Below, piece by piece: positions 7,906 to 15,920 of a DNA stretch of 32,554 nucleotides. The position numbers and the translations under genes are program-made. The notes below the pieces were generated by a model that did no database searches, was not told the DNA's origin, and worked only from the letters and a program-made list of their open reading frames with translations. Each line of letters begins with the position of its first letter. Position 1 is the stretch's first letter. The stretch lies in assembly GCA_902528575.1 (NCBI GenBank), contig CABZSV010000009.1:1-32554 (forward strand), in the 5' to 3' direction. This DNA comes from an uncultured Pelagibacteraceae bacterium. Its GTDB lineage: Bacteria > Pseudomonadota > Alphaproteobacteria > Pelagibacterales > Pelagibacteraceae.

Positions 7906-8775
7906 TTAAATTAAATTTTTTAAATAATTAGAATAAGATGAATTTTTAAACTCTTTTATTCTTTTATTTATATTTACTTTACTTATCCATTTTTTGTTCA
8001 AAGCTATCTCTTCCAAACATCCTATCTGATAATTTTGTCTTTTTTCAATGTTTTTAACAAATAAACTTGATTGTATTAAATCATTAAAAGTACCCATATC
8101 TAGCCATGTACTTCCACGTGGCAATTTAAATAATTTTAATTTTTTATTTTGTTTGTAAATATTAATTATATCTACAATCTCTGTTTCGTTCCTTTTTGAT
8201 TTTTTTAATTTTTTGACGTAATCAAAAACTTTATTGTTAAAAAGATAAAGACCAGTTATCACAAGATTAGATTTTGTTTTTGAGGGTTTTTCAAGAATTT
8301 TTGAGACTTTCCCTTTTTTATCTAATTCCACAACACCAAAATTACTTGGATTTTTTGAAGGATATAGAAATATTGTTCCACCATTTATTTTATTTTTAAA
8401 AAAATTTTGAAAAATTGTTGATAAATTTGATCCATAAAAAAAATTATCTCCAAGAATGAGAGCAAAATTTTCTTTTTTAACAAAATCTTTGGCAAACCGT
8501 AATGCGTTTGGAATTCCATCTGCCAAGCTTTGTTCCTTAAAACTTATATTAATACCAAGATTTTCATAACTACCTATTGATTGTTCAAAATATTTTTTTT
8601 GATTTTTTCCAGTAACAATTAAAATATCCTTAATACCTGCCAACATTAAAATAGAAATTGGGTAATAGAACATAGGCTTATTATATACAGGGACCAAGTG
8701 TTTATTAATTGATTTTGTTACCGGATACAATCTTGAACCTGTGCCACCACAAAGAATAACACCTTTTGAAATCAT
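7906..8775 (-). CDS. rmlA: Glucose-1-phosphate thymidylyltransferase (RmlA)
   Basis: RmlA joins dTTP and glucose-1-phosphate to give dTDP-glucose, the first committed step of the rhamnose pathway. The 289 aa protein starts with KGVILCGGTGSRLYPVT, the nucleotidyltransferase signature loop, followed by HLVPVYNKPMFYYP. It also has ALILGDNFFYG (metal-binding Asp), GVVELDKKGKV, and GSTWLDMGTFNDL near the C-terminus. Length is normal. The ATG at 8775 overlaps the rmlB stop by 4 bp, so the two are translationally coupled. Confidence 0.94.
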   Translation of the reverse strand: MISKGVILCGGTGSRLYPVTKSINKHLVPVYNKPMFYYPISILMLAGIKDILIVTGKNQKKYFEQSIGSYENLGINISFKEQSLADGIPNALRFAKDFVKKENFALILGDNFFYGSNLSTIFQNFFKNKINGGTIFLYPSKNPSNFGVVELDKKGKVSKILEKPSKTKSNLVITGLYLFNNKVFDYVKKLKKSKRNETEIVDIINIYKQNKKLKLFKLPRGSTWLDMGTFNDLIQSSLFVKNIEKRQNYQIGCLEEIALNKKWISKVNINKRIKEFKNSSYSNYLKNLI

Positions 8776-9788
8776 ACACTACCTTGTCTCTTTCCATTAT
8801 ATTTCTTTTTAGAATTGCGTAACCATTTTTTATTATCTAAATACCAAGATATTGTTTCCTCTAAACCTGAAACAATAGTTTTTTTCGGCTTCCAATTTAC
8901 TTTATTATAAAACTTTTTTGAATTTATCGCGTATCGAAAGTCATGACCTGGCCTGTCTTTCACATATAAAATTTTACTTTTTGATTTAATTTTAAATTTA
9001 TTTTTTAATATTCTAATAATCAATTTAGTTAAAAAAATATTCTTATATCTTTTACCAGAGCCAATATTATATCTTTCATTCTTAATATTAGATTTGAATG
9101 CTTTTTCAATTGCAATACAAGTGTCCTTTACATAGAGCCACTCTCTTATGTTTAAACCATTTCCGTATATTGGTATGTTTTTATTATTTAAATAATTCGT
9201 AATTATTTTGGGTATAAACTTCTCAATAAATTGAAAAGGACCGTAATTATTTGAAATATGGAAAATAGTCATTGGCAAGTTATATGTTTCAAAAAAAGAG
9301 TTAGCGACCAAATCTGAACTTCCTTTGGAGGCTGCATATGGGGAGCTTGGATTATAAATACTCTTCTCACTAAAAATTTTATTGTTGTTACTTCCATAAA
9401 CCTCATCAGTTGAAAAATGAAATATTTTTATTTTTTTATTATATTTATAGTATCCTCTTAGCACTTTAAATAAATTTAAAGATGATGAGATGTTGTTAAT
9501 AATGAAAAATTTAGGTTCATCAATAGATCTATCTACATGACTTTCTGCAGCTAAATTTAAAATTATATCAGGTTTTATTTTAAAAATTGTTTTTTTTAAT
9601 TTACTTTCATTAAGAAGATTTTGCTTAAAAAAATAATAATTTTTATTTATTTTTTTTTTAAATTTTTCAGGTGTTGATACTTTTGATATTTTGTCAATAT
9701 TAAAAACTTTATAGTTTTTTTTAACTAAATGAAAAATTAAGTTAGTTCCAATAAACCCTGAACCACCTGTTATAAGAATTTTTTTCAT
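8772..9788 (-). CDS. rmlB: dTDP-glucose 4,6-dehydratase (RmlB)
   Basis: RmlB converts dTDP-glucose to dTDP-4-dehydro-6-deoxyglucose with a bound NAD+. The extended SDR protein has TGGSGFIGTNL (8-18), AAESHVDRSI (about 80-89), the signature STDEVYG with Thr127, Asp128 and Glu129, and YAASK with Tyr151 and Lys155. The 338 aa length is normal. It is the first gene of the rmlBACD set on the minus strand and lies 32 bp after the upstream FkbM gene. The whole rhamnose set is therefore probably part of one transcript starting near 11290. Confidence 0.94.
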   Translation of the reverse strand: MKKILITGGSGFIGTNLIFHLVKKNYKVFNIDKISKVSTPEKFKKKINKNYYFFKQNLLNESKLKKTIFKIKPDIILNLAAESHVDRSIDEPKFFIINNISSSLNLFKVLRGYYKYNKKIKIFHFSTDEVYGSNNNKIFSEKSIYNPSSPYAASKGSSDLVANSFFETYNLPMTIFHISNNYGPFQFIEKFIPKIITNYLNNKNIPIYGNGLNIREWLYVKDTCIAIEKAFKSNIKNERYNIGSGKRYKNIFLTKLIIRILKNKFKIKSKSKILYVKDRPGHDFRYAINSKKFYNKVNWKPKKTIVSGLEETISWYLDNKKWLRNSKKKYNGKRQGSV

Positions 9789-9820
9789 AAACTTAAAATA
9801 ATTTTATCATACAAATTAAG

Positions 9821-10510
9821 TTATTCTTTGGTATTTTCAAATAAGTAATCTCCATAATCTGGTAAATCACTTATATTATAATTAGATAATCTTAATACAT
9901 ACCTAAACCCTTTTTTTTCTAAAAATAACTTTAATCTTTTAAAATTTGCCGTTTCAATTAAAAAGTATTTAATTTTATTTTCACTAAAATCAATACCATC
10001 CAGAACTTCGAACTCAGCACCCTCAACATCTAATGAAAAAAAATCAATTTTTTTGTTTTTACTGACAATTTTGTTTAATATATTTTTTATTGTTAGTGCT
10101 TCTACATTCACACTTTTTTTATTTTTATAATTAGTTTCAAAATTTTTAATTTTTGCTGTTAGAGAGTCTTTGCTATATATAATTTCAATATTTTTTTTTT
10201 TGTAATTTTTAGATACCGCAGCAACATTAAAAAAAAAATTTTTATCAGATCTATTTTTTTTTAATTCCTTGTAAATATGAGGCAAAGGTTCGATTAAAAC
10301 ACCCTTCCAATTTAATGTTTTTTCATAATACCAAGTCGTAGATTGATTTACACCATCATTTGCACCTATATCTATAAAAAAACCATTTTTAAAATTAATA
10401 AATTTTAACATTTGTTTATCTAAATTATTATATCCATTAAATTTTCTAAATTTTTTAATAAATGTTTTAAACTTAACAGGAAAGAGTGATTTAATTTTAA
10501 TTAGCATCAT
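9821..10510 (-). CDS. FkbM family methyltransferase
   Basis: FkbM proteins O-methylate sugars and polyketides using S-adenosylmethionine. This 229 aa protein has the family signature FIDIGANDGVNQS, then WKGVLIEPLP (acidic ribose-binding residue), and FFSLDVEGAEFEVLDGI, the conserved late block. The start is ATG at 10510 (or the adjacent ATG at 10507). It overlaps the upstream FkbM gene by 14 bp, indicating coupling. The coding strand contains a run of 11 A (10191-10201 on the complementary strand), a possible slippage site. It lies directly upstream of rmlB, so rhamnose or a neighbouring sugar may be the methyl acceptor. Confidence 0.83.
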   Translation of the reverse strand: MMLIKIKSLFPVKFKTFIKKFRKFNGYNNLDKQMLKFINFKNGFFIDIGANDGVNQSTTWYYEKTLNWKGVLIEPLPHIYKELKKNRSDKNFFFNVAAVSKNYKKKNIEIIYSKDSLTAKIKNFETNYKNKKSVNVEALTIKNILNKIVSKNKKIDFFSLDVEGAEFEVLDGIDFSENKIKYFLIETANFKRLKLFLEKKGFRYVLRLSNYNISDLPDYGDYLFENTKE

Positions 10511-11195
10511 TTATTAATAAAATATCATAAGCAGCAATATTACTTAATATTGAGACTGAATAAATTCTTTTCATTTTAATTATTTTGAATTTATATTTTT
10601 TTAACAAACTATATATTTTATCAATTTTAATTTTAATATTATCTTTTCTACCAAAAACTTCTATTTGAATAACTTTTATTTTTTTTAAAGTGTTTTTAGC
10701 ACCTAGAATTATTTCAAGCTCTGATCCTTCAACATCAATTTTAAGTATATCAATTCTTTTTATTTTTTTTCTTTTACAAAAACTATCAATGGTTTCACAA
10801 TTTACTATAATTTTTTTGAATATTTTTCCAAATTTAAAAAACAAAATCTTTCTTGAAAGGTTCCATAAAAAATCATTTTTAGTAATGTTGCTCATAGAGG
10901 AACCCGAATGTTCTAATAAAGTATTGAAATAAAACTTTTTTTTTATGTTTTTTGATCCTAGGGCAATATTAAAGATATTAAATTTTTCATTTTTCAAATT
11001 TGGATTTGGATCAAACAAATAAAATTTTGATTTTCTATTTATCTTAGTTTTCAACTTTTTTGAAAAATTTCCAACATAGCAACCAACATCAAATATAATT
11101 AACCTTTCACTTTTTTTAAATTGTCTTACTATTAAGTTTGTGAAGTCATTTTGTGTAAAAAGATCAAAGTAAAAATATAATTTATTTTTTCTCAT
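10497..11195 (-). CDS. FkbM family methyltransferase (second copy)
   Basis: This is a 232 aa FkbM-type methyltransferase with LIIFDVGCYVGNFS as the S-adenosylmethionine loop, KFYLFDPNP as the strand-2 acidic region, and RIDILKIDVEGSELEIILGA as the conserved late block. It is related to the next gene in overall plan but diverged in detail, so the pair looks like old relatives with separate acceptors rather than a recent duplication. It is the first gene downstream of a divergent promoter region and starts at ATG 11195. Confidence 0.83.
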   Translation of the reverse strand: MRKNKLYFYFDLFTQNDFTNLIVRQFKKSERLIIFDVGCYVGNFSKKLKTKINRKSKFYLFDPNPNLKNEKFNIFNIALGSKNIKKKFYFNTLLEHSGSSMSNITKNDFLWNLSRKILFFKFGKIFKKIIVNCETIDSFCKRKKIKRIDILKIDVEGSELEIILGAKNTLKKIKVIQIEVFGRKDNIKIKIDKIYSLLKKYKFKIIKMKRIYSVSILSNIAAYDILLINDAN

Positions 11196-11293
11196 TTAAT
11201 TATTTATTTATTAAGTTTAAACTTATTTATCATTTATTTTTAAAATTCAAATATTGAACAAATCGTTTTATAAAAATTTCTTGTCCACAACCT

Positions 11294-11299
11294 ATTATA
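11294..11299 (-). promoter_or_regulatory. Candidate -10 element for the minus-strand FkbM-rmlBACD unit
   Basis: The minus strand reads a perfect TATAAT here, about 100 bp upstream of the ATG at 11195. No good -35 hexamer is seen at 16 to 18 bp. On the plus strand the overlapping arm gives TATAAG (11303-11308), 16 bp after TTGTCC (11281-11286), which could serve the epimerase gene starting at 11333. The two form an inverted repeat. Confidence 0.3.
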
Positions 11300-11332
11300 C
11301 TGTATAAGAATATAAAACTTTTTAAAATTAAT

Positions 11333-12328
11333 ATGAAATATAAATACTTAGTCTGTGGTGCAGGTGGTTTTATTGGAGGATATATTACCAAAAAATTATT
11401 AGATGAAGGTCATGAGGTAGTTTGTGCCGATATAAAGCCCTTAGAGTATTGGTTTCAAAATTTTCCAGAGGCAAAAAATTTTTGTCTAGATTTAAAGGAA
11501 TTTGAAAATTGTATGAAAGTAAGCCAAGGTGTTGATTATGTTTTTAACATGGCTTGTAATATGGGGGGCATGGGTTTTATTGAAAATAATAAGGCTGAAT
11601 GTATGCTTTCAGTACTCATTAACACAAACCTTTTAAGATCATGCGTTGAAAATAATATTAAAAGATATTTTTTTTCTTCAAGTGCATGTGTTTATAATGC
11701 ATCAAAACAAAAAGATGTTTTTATACCAGCCTTAAAAGAAAGTGATGCGTATCCTGCAGATCCCGAAGATGGTTATGGTTGGGAAAAATTATTTAGCGAA
11801 AGAATGTGTAGACATTTTACTGAAGATTTTAATTTGGATACTAGAGTTTTAAGATATCATAATGTTTATGGTCCCCTTGGAACTTTTGATGGAGGAAGAG
11901 AAAAAGCACCGGCAGCATTATGTAGAAAAATAATAACTGCAAAATTAAATAATGAGAAAAAAATAGATGTTTGGGGTGATGGTGAGCAAACAAGAAGTTT
12001 CATGTATATAGATGATTGTGTTAGTGGAACATTTAAGATTTTTGAAGGCACCTCATCAGAAGTCTATAATTTAGGAAGTAACGAACAAGTTTCAATAAAT
12101 CAAATGATTGAATTAATTGAAGAAATTAGCGGATATAAAGTAGAAAAAAATTATCAGCTGGACAAGCCGAAAGGAGTAAGAGGTCGATCAAGCGATAATG
12201 AAAAAATTAAAAAATTATTAAGTTGGGAACCTTCTATTAGCTTAAAAACTGGCCTTGAAACAACTTATAGCTGGATATTTAATCAAATAAAATCAGGAGA
12301 AAATACCCAAAAGTTTTCAAAATTTTAA
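11333..12328 (+). CDS. GDP-mannose 3,5-epimerase-like NAD-dependent epimerase
   Basis: GDP-mannose 3,5-epimerase (GME), best known from plants, converts GDP-D-mannose to GDP-L-galactose and GDP-L-gulose. The 331 aa extended SDR protein starts with CGAGGFIGGY and carries GME-typical blocks: NMACNMGGMGFIENN, SSSACVYNASKQ, LKESDAYPADPEDGYGWEKL, and GGREKAPAALCRK. Residues matching the catalytic set described for the Arabidopsis enzyme (Cys145, Tyr174, Lys178, Lys217) are Cys119, Tyr148, Lys152 and Lys191, with the same offset of 26 in every case. QTRSFMYIDDCV follows as expected. The product is probably an L-sugar donor for the surface glycan. The family call is strong; the exact product is inferred. 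The gene lies 43 bp upstream of the 5S rRNA on the same strand. Confidence 0.85.
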   Translation: MKYKYLVCGAGGFIGGYITKKLLDEGHEVVCADIKPLEYWFQNFPEAKNFCLDLKEFENCMKVSQGVDYVFNMACNMGGMGFIENNKAECMLSVLINTNLLRSCVENNIKRYFFSSSACVYNASKQKDVFIPALKESDAYPADPEDGYGWEKLFSERMCRHFTEDFNLDTRVLRYHNVYGPLGTFDGGREKAPAALCRKIITAKLNNEKKIDVWGDGEQTRSFMYIDDCVSGTFKIFEGTSSEVYNLGSNEQVSINQMIELIEEISGYKVEKNYQLDKPKGVRGRSSDNEKIKKLLSWEPSISLKTGLETTYSWIFNQIKSGENTQKFSKF

Positions 12329-12371
12329 ATTAGTCTATTTACTTTTAAAAATTATAAGCTATTTATTTATC

Positions 12372-12487
12372 GCCTGGTGATTATTGCGAGAAGGTTATAC
12401 CCGATCCCATTCCGAACTCGGAAGTCAAGTTTTTCAGCGCCGATGGTACTTTGTCTTAAGACATGGAAGAGTAGGTCATTGCCAGGC
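12372..12487 (+). rRNA. rrf: 5S ribosomal RNA (orphan)
   Basis: This is a 116-nt gene closed by a perfect terminal helix, GCCTGG at the 5' end with CCAGGC at the 3' end. The conserved core CCCGATCCCATTCCGAACTC and the following GCGCCGATGGTACT are typical of bacterial 5S. There is no 23S upstream: the preceding 12 kb are surface-glycan genes. A TATAAG hexamer (12353-12358) sits about 13 bp before the 5' end and may be its own -10; no convincing -35 is seen. Alternatively it is cotranscribed with the epimerase gene 43 bp upstream. No U-rich terminator follows on this strand. Confidence 0.95.
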
Positions 12488-12489
12488 AT

Positions 12490-13209
12490 TTAATCAGCAA
12501 GTTTTACCTCCCCTCTAATAAAATATTTTATAATCTTAAAAGAAACCATTGTTCGTTTTAAATATGTTTTTGGGTCAAAAAGAAGTCTTACTAACCATCC
12601 TAGGTAATATTTATCTACAACTCTATTAATTGGAGCTTGTTCCCCTGTCATAAAAGCTATTGCTGCACCAGTACAAATTATGTTTATCTTTTTTCTGATT
12701 TTTACTTTTATATATTGTGCCAAAATCTCTTGCACACCACCTCCAAGATTAATGATAATGTAAGATGGATTGTAATTATTTATAAATTTAATTAATTTTG
12801 AATCTTCTAATTTTTTTTTGTAAATTGGTGCAGTATAAGAGGAAAAATTTTTAAAGTTGTTTTTTTTTAATAATTTTTCATTGAGTAATTTTGATTTTTC
12901 AGATGGATTTATTAATAAAATTTTACTTTTTTTTTCCACCTTGTTTAAAAATAAATTTAAAAACAAATATCCAGATAATTTTTTTACTTTGATCTTTTTT
13001 AAAATCCTTAACAGTATACAGAAAAAACCACTGTCTAATATTGCAATGTCTGAATTTCTTAGTGCTTTGTAGTATTCATGTTTCTTTTCAAGATCAGCTA
13101 ATGCCGAGGCAGCAGGTGCAACTAATATTTGAGATCTTAAAAATTTATCATAAATTTCCTCATTTGAACCAGAATAAAAAGTAATATCTTTTAATTTTAT
13201 TTTTATCAT
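12490..13209 (-). CDS. WecG/TagA/CpsF family (GT26) glycosyltransferase
   Basis: GT26 enzymes transfer an N-acetylmannosamine, N-acetylmannosaminuronic acid or related residue to a lipid-linked sugar at the cytoplasmic membrane face. The 239 aa protein follows the family plan: SALADLEKK and AILDSGFF replace the usual nucleotide-sugar region, ILLINPSEK lies in the centre, NLGGGVQEI stands where GxPxQE is usual, and GAAIAFMTGEQAPINRVV then YLGWLVRLLFDP matches the RAPxW and LEWLxRL signatures. The stop codon is 2 bp from the end of the convergent 5S gene. A role in starting or early elongation of the surface glycan is likely; the sugar is unknown. Confidence 0.8.
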   Translation of the reverse strand: MIKIKLKDITFYSGSNEEIYDKFLRSQILVAPAASALADLEKKHEYYKALRNSDIAILDSGFFCILLRILKKIKVKKLSGYLFLNLFLNKVEKKSKILLINPSEKSKLLNEKLLKKNNFKNFSSYTAPIYKKKLEDSKLIKFINNYNPSYIIINLGGGVQEILAQYIKVKIRKKINIICTGAAIAFMTGEQAPINRVVDKYYLGWLVRLLFDPKTYLKRTMVSFKIIKYFIRGEVKLAD

Positions 13210-13369
13210 TGTTTTTTTTGTTATTTTTTATTATTGAATCATTTAAAATTCCATAAAATTCAGTAAGTAATTAATTTTCCTTTACTTTTTTTATTTTAAA
13301 GATATGAAATGTTCCTAAATATTTTGCTGATAACAATTAAAAATAAACAAAATTTTAAGATTTAACCAA
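13210..13369. other. Intergenic gap between divergent surface genes
   Basis: This 160-base AT-rich gap separates the GT26 gene and the GalE-like gene, which are divergent, so it should hold both promoters. I see TTGCTG (13324-13329) as a possible -35 but no good -10 at the right distance, and no RNA-like or repeated structure. Confidence 0.4.
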
Positions 13370-14248
13370 ATGAAAAATTTTATTGTTGTTACAGGTGGAG
13401 CTGGTTTCATAGGCTCTAATCTCATAGAATATTTTGTAAATAATACTAAATTTAAAATAATTAGTGTAGATAATTATTCATCAGGTTCAAAAAAAAATCA
13501 CATCAAGAATAATAGAGTCAAGTATTTAAGAGGAGATACCAAAAATATAAATAAAATTCTTAGTCGGTACAAAAATAAAATAAATGCAATTTTTCATTTT
13601 GGTGAATTTGCAAGAATTTATGAAAGTTTTAAGAATTTTAGAAAATGTTTTCAATCTAATACAGTTGGATCAAAAGCTGTTATTGAGTTTTGTTTGAATA
13701 ATAAAATAAAGCTAATATATTCAGCTACATCTGCCACTTTGGGAAATTCAGGTAAAGATAAACATTTATCTCCGTATGCTTTTACAAAATCAAAAAATTT
13801 AGAACTTCTAGAGAATTTAAAAAAATGGTTTAAGTTCAGATTTGAGATAATATATTTTTATAATGTTTACGGTCCTCGTCATATCAAAACTGGTAGTATG
13901 GCAACAGTAATTGGTATTTTTGAGCATTTGTATAAAAAAAAACAACCATTAACAGTTGTAAAACCAGGAACTCAAACAAGAAGTTTTACCCATGTTCATG
14001 ACACAGTTAAAATATGTATTGATGCTTGGAAATTAGATAAATCTAGACATTATAGTATTTCTCATAAAAAATCTTATTCAATTTTAGAGGTGGCCAAAAT
14101 GTTTGGTTCTAAATTACGCTATCTAAAAGCACGAGAAGGAGAAAGATTTACATCGTCTTTGCCTACATTGTCGCAAAAGAATACTATTATAAGAAAGTTT
14201 GGAAAAATAAATTTGAAAGATTACGTATCTTCGTTTATTAATGGCTAA
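13370..14248 (+). CDS. NAD-dependent epimerase/dehydratase (UDP-sugar 4-epimerase-like)
   Basis: This is a 292 aa extended SDR. It has [15 protein letters not shown] (8-22), the acidic cofactor-binding VDNYSSG (33-39), [11 protein letters not shown] at about 77-87, Ser118-Ala-Thr in the catalytic serine position, and YAFTK with Tyr136 and Lys140. FYNVYGPR and [13 protein letters not shown] are the nucleotide-sugar-binding blocks. The overall layout matches UDP-glucose or UDP-N-acetylglucosamine 4-epimerases, slightly shorter than the usual 310 to 330. It is probably another surface-sugar gene lying beyond the 5S. It ends 5 bp before rpmJ, so it could read into the core operon. Confidence 0.82.
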   Translation: MKNFIVVTGGAGFIGSNLIEYFVNNTKFKIISVDNYSSGSKKNHIKNNRVKYLRGDTKNINKILSRYKNKINAIFHFGEFARIYESFKNFRKCFQSNTVGSKAVIEFCLNNKIKLIYSATSATLGNSGKDKHLSPYAFTKSKNLELLENLKKWFKFRFEIIYFYNVYGPRHIKTGSMATVIGIFEHLYKKKQPLTVVKPGTQTRSFTHVHDTVKICIDAWKLDKSRHYSISHKKSYSILEVAKMFGSKLRYLKAREGERFTSSLPTLSQKNTIIRKFGKINLKDYVSSFING

Positions 14249-14253
14249 AAAAA

Positions 14254-14379
14254 ATGAAAATTAAAAGCTCACTTAAGTCGATTAAAAAAAGAGATTTAAA
14301 CTCTAAACTTGTTAGAAGGAGAGGACGAGTTTACGTAATTAATAAAACTAATCCAAAATTTAAAGCACGACAAAAGTAA
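14254..14379 (+). CDS. rpmJ: 50S ribosomal protein bL36 (zinc-free form)
   Basis: A 41 aa ORF beginning [14 protein letters not shown] and ending KFKARQK, with [15 protein letters not shown] in the middle, is the alphaproteobacterial bL36. It has no cysteine, so it is the form that does not bind zinc. bL36 is the smallest large-subunit protein and binds 23S rRNA. The gene begins 5 bp after the epimerase stop and ends 5 bp before the next tiny gene. This marks the return from the variable island to the core genome. Confidence 0.93.
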   Translation: MKIKSSLKSIKKRDLNSKLVRRRGRVYVINKTNPKFKARQK

Positions 14380-14384
14380 ATTTT

Positions 14385-14495
14385 ATGGATAATGAAAACC
14401 ATAAAAATACTTGGAACAATTTTACAAAGTTTGTGCTTTGGGGAACGATTGCCGTAATATCTGTTTTAGTATTAATGGCAATATTTCTTTTATAA
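14385..14495 (+). CDS. Small aa3-type cytochrome c oxidase subunit IV-like protein
   Basis: This is a 36 aa ORF with a short polar N-terminus (HKNTWNNF) and a single membrane helix of about 20 residues. The pattern xxTWxxFxK followed by one helix is that of the alphaproteobacterial aa3 oxidase subunit IV family, which is commonly found just upstream of the transhydrogenase genes. In that family it is a small accessory helix of the terminal oxidase in the inner membrane. The assignment rests on motif and position. The oxidase genes proper are not in the window. Confidence 0.75.
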   Translation: MDNENHKNTWNNFTKFVLWGTIAVISVLVLMAIFLL

Positions 14496-14515
14496 TATCT
14501 TGATATATTTTTATT

Positions 14516-15604
14516 ATGAATTTAGCTTCAATTATAGAAAATCGAGATACTGAGAAGCGAATAGCAATTACACCTGAAATTGCAAAAAAATATATCAGCT
14601 TAGGATTTAATTTATCATTGCCAAATAATTATGGAACCCACTTAGGTTTCAATGACGAAGATTACAAACATTTAGGAGTTAATTTCTTAGATAACGAAGA
14701 AGAAATAGTTAAAAATTCTGATATTATTATTCAATTAGGATTACCTGTTGAGAAAAAATTATCATTTTTCAAAGAAAATCAAACCTTGATTGGTTCATTA
14801 AACGCTTTTGTAAATAAAGAAAAATTAGAGAATTTAAAATCAAAGAAAATAAATTGTTTTTCTCTAGAGTTGCTACCAAGAATTACCAGAGCTCAATCAA
14901 TGGATATTTTATCATCACAAGCTAATCTTGCTGGATACAAAGCTGTAATAGAAGCTTTCCAAGTTTATGAAAGAGCAATTCCGATGATGATGACAGCAGC
15001 TGGAACAATTCCTGCAGCAAAAGTATTAGTGGTTGGAGCTGGAGTTGCTGGATTACAAGCTATTGCAACAGCTAAAAGAATGGGAGCTGTAGTATTTGCA
15101 ACAGACGTAAGGATGGCCTCTAAAGAACAAGTTGAGAGTTTAGGCGGAAAATTTCTTACAGTTGAAGGATCTGAGAATTTAGAAACTGAAGGTGGTTATG
15201 CAAAAGAAGCATCAGATGAATTTAAAAAAAAGCAAGAAGAATTACTTTCAGAAACATTAAAAAAAATTGATATAATAATTTGTACTGCTTTAATCCCAGG
15301 TAGAGAGGCTCCAAAGATAATTAAAGAGGAAATGTTTAAAAATTTACAACCAGGCTCAGTTATTTATGACTTAGCTGCAGTTCAAGGAGGAAATACTGTA
15401 TTTACTGAAGTTGATAAAATTTACGAAAAAAATGGTGTTAAAATTTTGGGTGAGGCAAATATATTAAATAAATTACCCGTATCTGCTTCTAATTTATATG
15501 CAAAAAATGTATTTAATTTTATTTCTAATTTATATGATAAAGAAAATAAGAAAATAAATATTAATTTAGAGGATGAAATAATAGAGAAAACACTAATTAA
15601 ATAG
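14516..15604 (+). CDS. pntAA: NAD(P) transhydrogenase subunit alpha, part 1 (NAD-binding)
   Basis: PntAA is the NAD(H)-binding peripheral domain (domain I) of the proton-translocating transhydrogenase, which makes NADPH from NADH using the proton gradient. The 362 aa protein has [14 protein letters not shown] at the N-terminus, [16 protein letters not shown], and the Rossmann loop [12 protein letters not shown] followed by FATDVR. ELLPRIT and [12 protein letters not shown] are also typical. The ATG at 14516 lies 20 bp after the subunit IV gene. A TATAAT (14491-14496) precedes it but lacks a clear -35. It heads the order pntAA-pntAB-pntB, split as in most alphaproteobacteria. Confidence 0.95.
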   Translation: MNLASIIENRDTEKRIAITPEIAKKYISLGFNLSLPNNYGTHLGFNDEDYKHLGVNFLDNEEEIVKNSDIIIQLGLPVEKKLSFFKENQTLIGSLNAFVNKEKLENLKSKKINCFSLELLPRITRAQSMDILSSQANLAGYKAVIEAFQVYERAIPMMMTAAGTIPAAKVLVVGAGVAGLQAIATAKRMGAVVFATDVRMASKEQVESLGGKFLTVEGSENLETEGGYAKEASDEFKKKQEELLSETLKKIDIIICTALIPGREAPKIIKEEMFKNLQPGSVIYDLAAVQGGNTVFTEVDKIYEKNGVKILGEANILNKLPVSASNLYAKNVFNFISNLYDKENKKININLEDEIIEKTLIK

Positions 15605-15608
15605 TATT

Positions 15609-15917
15609 ATGGAAATAGATCCTTTTATATTCAGATTAAGTATTTTTATATTATCAATATTTGTTGGCTACTATGTTGTATGGAGTGTAACACCTTCTTT
15701 ACATACTCCTTTAATGTCAGTTACGAATGCAATCTCCTCAGTAATTATTGTAGGAGCGATAATTGCAGCTTTGTCAGGAAGTGATGGAGCTGTTTTTTCA
15801 TCGTCTAGTATTTATGGATTTTTAGCAATTATTTTAGCAGCTGTTAATATTTTTGGTGGATTTTTAGTTACCCAAAGAATGTTAGCTATGTATAAAAAAA
15901 AGAAAAAGGATAAATAA
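15609..15917 (+). CDS. pntAB: NAD(P) transhydrogenase subunit alpha, part 2 (membrane)
   Basis: PntAB is a 102 aa membrane piece of domain II that forms part of the proton channel with PntB. The sequence has three or four hydrophobic segments, with the family motif [18 protein letters not shown] near residues 28-45 and [19 protein letters not shown] at the end. It lies 4 bp after pntAA and 3 bp before pntB, so the three are cotranscribed and probably translationally coupled. Confidence 0.95.
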   Translation: MEIDPFIFRLSIFILSIFVGYYVVWSVTPSLHTPLMSVTNAISSVIIVGAIIAALSGSDGAVFSSSSIYGFLAIILAAVNIFGGFLVTQRMLAMYKKKKKDK

Positions 15918-15920
15918 TTA

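Noticed and set aside
12372-12487. 5S pseudogene
   Set aside because: The terminal stem is perfect and the conserved core is intact over a normal length, so it appears functional.
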